The notes beneath the pieces are model-generated. The model was not told the origin of the DNA and searched no databases. It was given only the letters and a program-made list of their open reading frames with translations. From NCBI GenBank assembly GCA_963780675.1, contig CAWACR010000009.1, forward strand, positions 270,005-334,004: a stretch of DNA of 64,000 bases. The letters are read 5' to 3'. The position numbers and the translations under genes were made by a program. Below, piece after piece: positions 1 to 12,000 of this stretch (positions are counted from its first letter, which is position 1; the number at the start of each line of letters is the position of its first letter). This DNA is from JAHECE01 sp963780675 (GTDB lineage Bacteria; Actinomycetota; Actinomycetes; Actinomycetales; JAHECE01).

Positions 1-3000
1 GTGAGCGTGACGGACGTCTCCCAGGTGCTTCCGTTCCAGAACTCCAGCGCGGCGGCACGGCTGCCCGACAGCGGGTTGGCAGGAGGTCCGGTGAGGGTCA
101 CCGTCACCGTCGTGGTGGGCGCGAAGGTCAGCCGCACGGAGAGCTGGCCGGTGGCGCCCTCGACCAGCACCAGCGACCCGCCCACCGGAGCGAGCACGAC
201 GGTGGGCTCGTCGTCGTCCATGATCTCGGTGGCGATGCCGTCGACGGGCACGCCGTTCCAGGCGCCGACGGTGCTTTCCACCGAGTGCCGGACGAGGCCG
301 GTGTGGCCGAGCAGGTCGTTGGCCTGCACGTACGGCGCCTGGCCGCCCACCTCGACGCGGTCGGAGCCGAGGCCGCCGTAGATGTTCAGTTGGATGGCGG
401 GGTTGGTGGACAACACGTGGAAGACGTCGTCGCCCTCCATGCCGTACACGGAGACGTTCTCGACGTTGACGTAACGGATGACGCGGCCGGCGCCGAAGAC
501 GCCGTCGGCGGTGATCACGTACGTGTCGGGCGCCTCGGTACCGATGACTATGACGATGTCGTTGCCGTCACCGCCGTCGATGTTGACAGGCGCGTTGGCC
601 GCGTACTCGATGTAGTCGCTGCCCGTGCCGGCGTTGAGGAGGGCCACCTGGGACTCGGCGATGAAGGATCGCACGATGAAGGTGTCGTCGCCCGCCTCGC
701 CGAACAAGTGCAGGGTGGCCACGTTGCGGAACACGTCGAACCGGTCGTTGCCCTCGCCGCCGTAGACGTAGGCGGTGTAGGACACACCATTGGTGAGCCA
801 GCCACGGCTGGAGTCGAAGAACACGTCCTCGAAGTCCGCGTCCGTCTCGAGGGTCGGCATGGAGAAGTCGTCGAAGCCGAGGTGCTCCTGGACGCTGCCC
901 GGGGTCGGCGTCGCGATGGTGTAGGCGGTGTAGAGCTGGCCGAAGCGGAAGGCGTCGTCGCCGGTGCCGCCGAGAACGGTGAGGACGGACGAGGTGTCGT
1001 CGAACGCGACGGTGTCGTTGCCGGCGCGCCCGTCGAGGACCACGCCGCCGGTGATGGTGGGCCCGTAGGTCACGATCTCGGCGTCCTGGAACAGCCCGGA
1101 GGGCGCCGTGTTCGACAGCTGGGCGATCATGCCGCGGCGCAGCAGGAAGGTGTCGTTGCCGGCGGACCCGCCGACGCCGAGCACGTTGGTGCCGCCGTCG
1201 GTCACGTCGACCACGTCGATGCGGCTGTTGCCCACGCCGAACATCTCGACCACGTAGGTGTCGGAGTTGGCGCCGCCGTCGAGGGTCAGGCGCTGGCCCT
1301 CGATCAGGTTGGTGCCCAGCGGGCCGGGGACGGGGTTGACGAGCAGCCAGTCGTTGCCGGCCTGGCCCTCGATGGCCGTGGTGCCGGAGAGCGCCTCGAC
1401 GTTGATCCGGTCGTCGCCGGGGCCTGCGTGAACCTCGGTGGTGTAGGCGTGCGTGCCGTCGACGTTGAGCACGTCGTTGCCGGAGCCCAGCGTGAGGTCG
1501 AGGGTCTCGAAGAGCGTGTAGTCCACCCGGCCGTCGGTCATTGCGAGGACGCTCGTCGTGACGCCAGAGCCGGTGAGCGCGTAGCCGGGGACCGCGACCA
1601 CGGTGAGGGTGCGGGCCCAGCCCGCCGGCCCGGCGAGGGCACCGGTCCAGGCGACGGTCCAGCGGCCACCGGCCTTGGTCACCAGCACGTTGCCCGTGCC
1701 GACGAGGGCCTCGAGGAGTTCCTGCATGCGCGCGGCCGAGGTGTCGAAGGCCAGTTGGCCGGTGGTGCCGACGCCTGCGACGGCGAGCGCGAAGCGGCCG
1801 TCCGTCGCACCGAGGACGGTGACCACCTGGACCAGGCTCGGCTTCGGTGAACCACCGGTCATGCCGAGGCCCGCGATCGTGGTCCCGGTGACCACGCCGA
1901 TCCGGTCCACAACGGTGGCGGCGTCGTCGACGTACAGCGTGTCGGTGTCCGCGCCGCCGGTGATGCTGAGCGGGGCATCGATGCCGACGAGGTCGCCGCC
2001 GATGCCGGTGAGGGTGGAGGAGATGCGCACGGTGTCGTCGCCGGCGCCGGTTGCAACGGAGGTGACACCGGAGACGCTGCGGACGATCACGGCGTCGGCG
2101 CCGTTGTTGCTGGTGAGCGCGGTGTTGCCCGCGTGCGTCGAGTGGATCGTGAAGGTGTCGCCGCCGGAGCCGAGGTCGATGGTGAGGAACTCGAACCCGC
2201 TGTAGGTAACGCCCACGGCCATGCCGAGGCCGGTGATCCAGTCGAAGGTGAGTTCACCGGTGTTGGCCGCGGTGTCGCCGGTGTCGTCGACGGCGAGCAG
2301 GTCGCTGCCGGTGATCGGGCCGGGGCCGGTGCCGCCCACCACCGTGAGCTTGGCGTCGACGTCGTTGACGGTGCCGCCCGTGTTGGTCCAGGCGGTGTCG
2401 GTGGTGCCGGTGCCGGCAGCGTTGGAGCCGACGGCGATGCGGTCGGTGTGCTCGCCAGTGGCGATGCGGGTCTCCACCTGGAGCGCCCGGACGGCGATCC
2501 GGTCGCCGCCGGTGAGCGTGTTGATCTCCACCAGTTCGACGCCGGAGTGGGTGATGGTGCCGAGCAGCGTCAAGACGCCTGCGGACGAGAACGAGACGCG
2601 CCGGATCCGGTTGGCGCCCGTGTCGGTGGGCGGGGACGCGACGGTGTCGAGGATGAGGTCGTCGGGCGCGGTGCTGCCCTGGACCACGAGGCGGTCGCTG
2701 CCCGAGGTGTCGAGGACGTGGACGGCGAGTCCGGTGGACCGCGTGAGCTCGACGCGGACCAGGTCGTCGCCCGGGCCGGCGTCGAGGTAGGCGGTGCCGG
2801 TCCACGGGTCCGCGGCGAGCGTCAGCCCGGCAACCACGACGGTGCCGTCGAAGTCGCCGACGAGCATGGTGGTGGCGCGGTTGCCGGTGGAGGTGAGTCG
2901 TGCGATGGCGAAGATGTCCTCGAGGTCCTCTGCCACCGAGCCGACGCCGAAGTTGAGCCCGACGGCCAGCCCGACGACGAACAGGTTGTCGTAGAGGCCG

Positions 3001-6000
3001 AAGTCCACGCCCTCGAACGACTCCACCAGCGTGTTCGTGCCGCCGTCGTCGAAGAAGGTGTCGCGACCAAGGCCACCGGTGGCCGTGTCGTTACCGCCAC
3101 CGAGGTAGAGGACGTCGTCGAAGCGCGAGCCGATGATCCTGTCGTTGCCGTCGGTGACCGCGTCGGTGTCGTCGTCGCCGTCGAGGATGAGCGCCAACTG
3201 GTCGACGGTCACGGCGGAGGCGTCGATGGTGTCGTTGCCGCCGCGGCCGCGGACGATGAGGCGGTCACCCTGGGCTCGGACGCCGCCCGCGATGTACGCG
3301 GTGTAGCCGCCGGTGAGCGCCACCGTGGTCCGTGTGCCGGTCGGCGCCGCCACGTGCGTGCCGAGGGTGAACGTATCCGCCCCGGAGGAGCCGATGACGG
3401 TGACGAGGTCCGTGCCGCCGCTGCCGAGGGCGACCTCCACGCTGGTCAGGCCGGAACCGTTGCCGGTGACCTGGTCCAGGGTGAGTTGATCCGAGCCCGC
3501 CGCGGCGTCGACGACCAACTTCTCGATGCCGGACGAGTTCTTCGTGGCGGTGCCCAGTTCGTGGAGCAGCACGCCGCTGGAGGGGTTGCTCACGCGGTAG
3601 TCGTCGCCGTCGCCGGTGAGGAGCAGTTGCAGCGTGTCGGTGCCGGTTCCGCCGACAACCGGGGTCGCTTCGGTGCTGCTGAAGATGGCGAACGTGGCGC
3701 GGATCAGGTCGTCGCCGGCGCCGCCGTCGTACAGCGCCGCCGGGCCCTGGAGGGTGTCGTTGTCGCCCTCGCCGTACAACTTGGCGTTCGCCGCGTTGCC
3801 GACCAGCAGGTCGTTGCCATCGCCGCCGTAGAACCGGACGGTGCCGGTGCCGAGGTGACGGAGGGTATCGCCGCCGCCGCCGCCGTGGACGACCGCGGAC
3901 GCGGCGTTGGTGACCTGGATGGTGTCACCGTCGCCGCCACCGCAGAGGATGCTGCCCGCGAAGGTGGCGGGGTCGGCCGGGGTGTAGGTGGTGCAGAGGC
4001 CGGAGTCGGTTGCTCCTGGGAGGGTGGCCGGCGAGCCGTGCAGGACGATGGTGTCAGTGCCCGCGCCACCGTCGAGCACGACCGGGATCTTCACGCTCGG
4101 GTCGACCGTCACCGTGTCGATGCTGCTGCCGAAGTAGCCGTAGACGCGGGCCACGTGCTGGTAGGTCTGCGAGAAGCCGAACGCGGTGACCTTGATGGTG
4201 GCGAGACCGCCGCTCAGCTCACCGATCTGCTCGATGTACACCGTCTCGTTCTCGACGCCGGTGGACACGTTGCGGGCTGTGCGCTGCGGCGAGGCGCCCA
4301 CGTTGAGGTACAGCTGGGTGTCGGTGGACTCCCAGGCACGGAGGTTGCGGTACGTGCCGGACGATCCCACCGGGGCGGCCGTGTAGTCGGTGCGACCGTT
4401 GCTGGCCAGGTACGGGACCACCGGGAACCGGACGGTGCCGATGGTGAACGTGTCGCTGCGCGAGTACCAGGTTCCGAGCACCTTGAAGCGCACCGTGATC
4501 CGGAACTTGAGTGGCACGTTGCCATTGATGTCGGCGTCACGGGAGTCGGCCGAGACGGACAGCGACAGCCCGACGCCGAGGCTGATTTCGAACAACTTGA
4601 AGTCGAAGTACACCTCGACGCTCGCGGAACCGCCGATGAACAGCGTGTAGTAGGTGATGCCCCACGCATCGGTGTTCTTGAGGAACGACACCTCGAGGCT
4701 GAAGCTGCCACGGATTCCCATGAAGCTGCCGCCCAGTTGCATGCGGCCGGAGAGGATGAGGCTGAAGTCGCCCTCGGAGCTGAGGAAGATCGACCCGCTG
4801 AGGCTGAACCCGAAGAAGTCGAGGCTCGCGTACGCGTTGAGGTACCAGTCGCCCTCCTGGAAGGCGGCGCCCGGACGGGCCCGGCCCACCTCGATGGTGA
4901 AGCCGGCGTCGAAGCTGAACAGGCTGAGCAGCGTCACCGACCCGGTGAGCTGCAACTTGAAGCCCCGCTCGACGCCTTCCCGCGTCTCGGGAGTGGTGTT
5001 GAGCGACAGCAGGCCGCTGGCGCTGAGACTGAAGATGAATGCGTCCGCCGACGCGCTGACGCTCACCCGCATGACGAGACCGTCGTCGTAGATGCCCGCA
5101 ACACCGTTGGCGGAGAAGGTCAGCCCGGCCAGGTCGAAGGCGACCCCGAAGCTCATGACGAAGGCGCCGCCGCCGATGCGGATCTCGGCGAAGCCCTCGC
5201 CCTTGGCGAAGCCGAGGAAGGAGACCGAGCCCTCGATGCGCAACTTGAACCCGGGCGTCACCGTCGTCGAGCCGAGGACGGCGTTGGCGCCCGTGGTGTT
5301 GAGCTCGAGCAGTGCGGACGCGTTGAACTTCAGGCCGATGTCGCCACCGAAGTTCGCGTCGAGGCCGATGTCGAGGCGGGCCACCAGGCCTGCGCTGGTG
5401 ATGGAGAAGCCGGAATCGACAATGGTGACCTCGCCGAACGGATCCAGCGCGGCGCGGCCGTTGACCACCAGCGTGATGCCGTCTGCTCCGATGGAGAGGA
5501 CCACGTGGCCGAAGATGTCGAGGACGTTGCTGCACCACGAGCGAGCCGTACATCTCCAGCCGGAAGCCGGCAACGACACCGATGGTCTGGTCGACCACGA
5601 TCAACCGGTTGTTGCCGTCCCGCTTGAAGCCGCCGAACACCTGCCGGCCGTTGACGGTCTCCTGCTTCACCTCGAAGGTCTGGATGACCTGCGCGCTGGC
5701 GAAGGTGTTGATCTCGAGCAAGAACTGGCCGTTGAGGCTCACACCGGGGATGGTGTTGGCGCCGAGCGTGAGCTGCACGCGGCCCACGACACCGGTGCGC
5801 GTGCCCACGTAGACACCGAGGTTGATGCTGCCGGTGAGCGCGCCCAGGAACGGAACGTTGGCGCCCACGATGCCGTCGAGTTTCAGGTACGCGAAGCCCT
5901 GGGGGTCAACCGCAGCGGTGATGCTGATCATGCCCGTGAGCGTGAGAAGACCGCCGATGGTCAGTTCGGCCTCGATGACAGCCGTCACGTAGATGGCCGG

Positions 6001-9000
6001 GCTGGCCGCCCGGGATGGGGGCGCCGTCGATGCCTGGCGCCGACGCCGGGATCACGAAGGTGGGCGACTGGCCCGGCAGCAGCAGCGGCAGGAACGCTGA
6101 CGGCACGGTGAACGACTGGTCGACGAGCGTCGTGTTGAAGATCACCGAGACCGAGCCGGTCGCCGAGAACAGCGTGCCGACGTCGGGCAGGCCGATGCCG
6201 ACGCCCGAGGACACGCGGATGCTGCCGGCCACGCCCGGGATCTCGCCGGTAACCGGATCGAGGACTGTGGAGATCATCAGCACGCCGGTGACCGAGCCGT
6301 ACTCCAGGCGCGCGGAGCCGGACCCGAAGGACAGGGTGCCGGTGAGGAACAGGTCCATCGACGGCGTGGGCGGGTTGAGCGAGATGTTGAGGTAAACGCC
6401 CGCCCTGGACCCGCAGCAACTCGGTGCCTCCGGGGGCCACGACAAGTTGGCCGACGATCTGGAAGCCGAAGGAGAACGGCTGCAGCACGAACGTCTCGGT
6501 GAGGTCGGTGCCGCCGGGGCCGACGCCCTTGAGGGTCAGGGTCTCGGTCTTGACCTCGTTGGTGAGGTTGATCCGCAACTGGGCGGAGCCGGAGAGGTAC
6601 AGGCCGTACTGCTCGAGCGCCTCGAAGTTCGTCTCGATGGACGCGACGCCCCACAACTGCGGCACGGGGTACATCGGGTTGGTGTTCTCGTCGCCGATGA
6701 CCAGGACGAACCGGCCGGCGGTGGCGCCGATGGTGCCCAGCCCGTAGACCTGGATCTGGCCCTGGAAGGTGAGGATGAACGCGGTGCGCGCGAGGTCGAT
6801 CTCCAGGACCACCTCGGCCGTGATGTGCAGCAGCGGCTCGGGCAGTGCGTCCGCGAGTTGCAGCATGATGCCGCCGGACAACTCGATGTAGAACGAGGTG
6901 CCCTGCACGATCACACGGACGGTCTCGGTGCCGCCGGCGGCGAGGTTGCCCGCGGTATCGGCCCACGCGCCGGCGGTTGAAGGTGACGGTGAGGGTGCCG
7001 GCCGTCAGCCCGGCGACGGGCATCGTGTAGCCGTAGAACGCGATGCCGCTGCCGTTCGCGCCGTCCTCGACGAAGCGGACGTGGCTGAAGGTGAGCGACT
7101 CCGCGCTCGCGCCCGTGAGAGTGAAGTCGTCGGAACCGAGCGTGGCGATGTTGACGGCGGACCCGAAGGTGGGGGTGAGCCGCACGGCCAGCCAGGTGCG
7201 CTGCTTGATGACGGACTCGGTAAGGGTCTCGGTGGTCGGCGCGCCGTGCGTTGCGACGGCGAACAGGGTGCCGTTCGCGCTCTGCCAGGAGCCCTCGATG
7301 AAGGCGACGGTGAGGGTGCCGGAGGTGTAGCCGGAGAAGTAGTAGCGGTAGATGTTGCCGCTGACGAGCACGCCGGAGCCGATTGCGACGAACTCGCCGG
7401 AGGCGTCGCTGAGGGTGAACTCGGCATCCGAGGTCGGTGATAGAGGTGCGGTCGAGGACAAGTCCGTCGATGCCGAAGTCGGCGAAGGTGATGTCGATCC
7501 AGCCGCGGCCCGTGAACTCCTTGGCGTCGACTACGGAACCGGCGCCCGGGTTGGTGATCGACGAGGTGGGCGAGGCCACGTACAGCGTCTCGGTCTCGGC
7601 GGCGTTGACGTTGCCACCCAGGTCCGCGAAGCGGCCGGCGAGGAAGGTGACGGTGTATGTGCCGGCGGCCAGCGTCGCGGTGAAGCTGAAGCGGTAGATG
7701 TCGGAGGTGCCGACGCGGACGGGTGCGCCGAGCGCGATCAGCGCGCCGTCGGGCCCGCGGAACTCGATCTCTCCACCGCCGATGGTGGCGTGGTCCAAGG
7801 CGTAGCCGTCGGTGCCGCGGAAGCGGATCTCGAGGTACTTGAGCTGGTTGATGAGGTCGCGGCCGATCGTGGCTCCGGCCAGGGGCTGGATCGGAGGACT
7901 CGTCGACGTCGGCGGTGGCCGGGTTGTCGGGGATGCTGCGGACGACGTCGCCGGTGGCGCCGACCACCTGGAAGGTCTGCTCGAGGAGTGTGTTGACAGG
8001 CGGGGGACCGCGGCCCGAGGTGTCGGTGACGTTGTGCAGGTCGAACATGATCACCACAGCACCGGCCGCGAAGGTGCCGGACAGGAGGTACCGCCACGTG
8101 TTCCCCGAGAGGTGGGCCACCTGGAGGATCGTGATCGCCGGTTCCGGTGCCGGCCCCGGTGAGGGTGAACTCGTCCCCTCCGACGGAGCCGAAGTCGATG
8201 CCGTAGGGGCTGCCGAGAGGGTCGGGGTTGACCGGCGGGAAGAAAGTGACGTCGAGGTAGCTCTGGGTGCGGCTGGGCACCCGGGCAGTGACAGGGGTCA
8301 CGGCGGTGTCGAAGGTAACGCCGACCGCGACGCCGGTCTCGGTGCCGATGCCCGGGGCGCTGCCGCCGTAGGTGGTGCCGGCGGCGGTGAGCAACGTCCA
8401 GCTACCTGTGGCCGTGACCACGACGGTGTCGCCGGCCGCGATCGCTGTGGCGAAGGTGTAGCGGACCCACACGACGCCGTCGACGACGGCGAGGATCTGG
8501 AAGCCCGTGATGGTGACGGGGTTGCCGTTGATGGTGAGGGTGATGTCATCGGTGCCGATGCTGGCCTGGTCGATGGTGAGGCCGGTGGGTGCGCTGAGCG
8601 GCACGTCGACGAAGGTGCGGGCGGGCGCGGTGAACGTGCTACCGGGCAGGTCTGCCGTGGTGGCGGCCAGCAGCGGCAGGCTCGTGGCGTTGAGTTGCAC
8701 GGTGGTGGACCCGGCGGCGTCGACGGCGTCGCGGAAGACGTGCACCGGGATCTCGAGGGTGGCGCCCACCACCGAGATTGACCGCGCGGTGTCGACGACG
8801 ACGGTCCACCCGGCGCTGCCGGCGGTGAACGTGAGGCCGCTGAGGAAGGCGGCGCTCTCGACGGCCGCCTCGTCGAGGCTGTAACCGGCGGGGATGGTGG
8901 GCAGGGTCACGGTGAGGGTGGTGGTGACGCTGCCCGCGTCGATGGCCAGGTTGATGGTGGGCGTGGCGGAGAGGGCGGGAGTAGCGAGCAGGTAGGACCA

Positions 9001-12000
9001 GGTACCGGCGATGGGGGTGAGGTCGACGGCGAACCCGGCGTCGTACTGCCCGTTCAGCCAGTAGCGGAACCGCAGCACGGTGGCCGGGACGCCGGCGGTG
9101 AGTTGCACTGGCGCACGGGAGGCGTCGAGTTGGACGCTGCCCAGGCCCTCGCCGTAGAGCTCGAACTCGGCCGCGAGGTCCAGGATGGAGGCGATGTCCA
9201 GGCTCACGCCTGAGGCCGTGGGGATGGTGAAGTCCACGTCGATGTAGTTGCGCGGCGTGATCGAGACGACGCCGGCCTGCGTTCCGGCCGTCACGGCTCC
9301 GACGAAGCCCAGCGGCGACGCGGTGAGGCTGGCGGTGACCGTCTGCGGCGTATCGGTGGATCCGGTCACCAGCACCGGGATCCGGAACTCGCCCTGGGCG
9401 CCGGTGGCCGTGATCGGGGAGGTCGTGTCGATGACGACGGTCCACGCGCCGGCGCTGAAGGACAGGCCGCTCAAGCGCTTGATGACGGAATCGGGGTCGA
9501 CGGTGAAGCCGGCCGGGATGCCGTACAGGCCGCCGCTGGGGAACACGACGGCGACGCTGCCGGCGCCGCGCTCGGTGGGCGCGTCGGTGACCACCAGAGG
9601 AGCGGTGACGCTGAGCAGGTAGGACCAGGAGCCGACCAGGAAGGTCACGGCTACGGCGCCACTCGGAGCGAACCGGCCGGTCAGCCAGTAGCGGTAGGTC
9701 ATCGTGGTGGCGGTGCTCGACACCAGCGCGGGGGCGAACACGCCGTCGAGTTGCACGGTGCCGAGGCCGGCGCCGCCGAGCGCGAACTCGGGCGCGAGGT
9801 CCGTGATCGAGGCCGGGTCGATGGTGAAGAACGTCGGGTTGGTGAACGTGACGTCGATCCAGCCGCGGCCGTTGAGCACGTTGATGTCGATGGACGCACC
9901 CGGTGTCGGGTTGACCACGGCGGCTGTGGTCCCGACCACGGTGAACGTCAGCGTGGTGGGCGCGTTGCCCGCGCCGGGGGTGGTGCCCGAGTCAGTGGTG
10001 ATGGAGGCGTTCTTCACCGCGTCGGCCGCGAAGGTGAGGGTCCAGGTGCCCATGGCGAGGTCGGTGGTGCCGACAGCGTAGCGGAACCTGGTGATCCCCA
10101 GGGAGCGGAGCGCGGAGAGTCGCAGATCGTCGTCGGACATCCCTTCCGGACGCGCCAGGACATCGACCCTGGTGGTGCCGTTCATGTAGTAGGCGCCCGT
10201 GCTGTCGACCAGCATGTCGATGGTGATGAAGTCGATGCCGGTGTCGGTGGTGATCGCGAGGACCGGCACGGGCGCTGCGACAGTGCGCGCGACCCCGGGA
10301 CCGGTCAGGGTGAACTCGCCGGTGGCGCCGAGGATGGTGCTGAGGTCGAGGCTCGCACCCGGCGGCGGGGTGAACACCACGTCGACGTACTTGGTGCCGG
10401 CCTGGTTGATGACTGTGTCCTGGACGGTGCCACCGTCGGCCGAGGGCGCGCCGAGCGTGATGGTGGGCGCGGTCGCCGTGGCCATCGCGTCGGGCAGGTC
10501 GGCCACGTCGAACGTGACCTCCTGACCCGAGGAGTTCTTGAAGCCCATCTTCAACTTGCCGTAGAGGGTGAGCAGGCGCACCTGGTCCGGGATGTCGGCC
10601 AGGAACAGGATGGTCACGTTGCCGGTGGCCACCTTCGACAGGTCGGCGTAGAGCCGGCCGCTGATGGAGATGTTGTCGGCGGCGAAGTTGAGCTTGCCGA
10701 TCACGAGGATCTTGCCGTCGGTGGAGATCTTGACGATCACCTGGCCGTTGAACACGGTCTGCGAGGTGTAGATCGAGAAGATCTTCGCCGAGCCGGTGAT
10801 CACCATCGGCGAGGTGAAGGCGGCCGCGAATCCGCCCTTGCCCGGGTCGGCCGCGATGGCCTTGACCTGGTTGGCCACCTGGGTCTGCAACTGGGCGAGC
10901 CACTGGTCCGCGGTGAGGACGGTGGGCAGTTGGAACGCGGAGGAGCGCAATGCGAACGGGTCGTCGATCGTCGGAAGAGTGGTGAAGAACTCGACGCCGC
11001 CGTAGAAGTCGTTGATCGAGAGGCCGGAGTTGGGCTCCAGCAGGATCCCGCCGGGCACATTGGCCGAGATGGCCACCTGGAGCGGGCCGAGTTCGGACAG
11101 GCCGAGCCGGATGCCGAATCCCGCGAGCCCTGCGATGGAGATGCTGCCCTCGAGACCGAAGTAGAAGACGCGCTGCGCCACGGGAGTGGTGGTGTCGAAG
11201 ACGCCGATGATGTTGTAGGCCGAGTCCAGTTTGAGGATGCCGCCGACCAGCGCCGGCCGAGACCTCGCCGCCGAACATCTTGCCCTTGACGCTCACACCG
11301 AGCGCGTCGAGGCCGATGATCGGGAACTTGCCCTCGTGCCAGCAGTGACGGCTGGATCCGGATGCCCTCGATGGAGCCGGTGATCTGCAGGCCCTGCATG
11401 CCCTGGATGCCGGTGACGCTGGCGGACAGGATGAGGACGAAGTCGCTCGGGGCGTTCTCGACGTCGGCCCACTGCATGCCGATCGCGTCGATGCGCACGG
11501 GCAGGAACGACGGCCACTTGAAGCTGTCGCCCGTGGCGGAGCCGATGGAGACGAAGACGCCGAAGCCGGGCAGGGCCTTGAAGGAGCCGTCGCCGGTGAT
11601 GGCGAAGTTGCGGCCCTCGCCGCCGAGCACGAGCGAGCCGATCGTGATCTTGGCGCCGACGGCCTGGAACTGGGCCATGATCTGGCTGCCCGTGGCGCCG
11701 GTGTCGAGCCGGAAGTCGCGCGCGGTCAGGGTGACGAAGGTGCCGAGCCGGATCTCGAGGGTGTCGACGTTGAGCTGGAAGGCCTGGACCTTGCCGCCTG
11801 CGAACGTGAGCGCGATCCGGAACGCCTCGTCGTCCATGGTGCCGTCGGGCCGCTTGTCGTCCGCGGTCACGCGGTCGGTCAGCGTGGCGCCGAACGCCTT
11901 GCCCGGGAACAACTTGGCGCCGCCCGTGGCGATGTAGATCTGGCCGGTGAAGCCGGCGGTCTCGGTGCTCGGCGCGCCGGCGGCCGGGAACCGCACCTCG

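Noticed and set aside
285..5627. Long plus-strand frames (285-1850, 2133-5627) opposite the giant gene
   Set aside because: Composition is an Asp/Val/Gly/Ala/Arg mirror of the GC-rich repeats; no domain or start signal. The minus strand carries clear GGxGxD and beta-repeat homology.
5520..11345. Frame breaks as a sign of a true pseudogene
   Set aside because: No internal stops within any segment, and all shifts are +1. Decay would give both signs plus stops.
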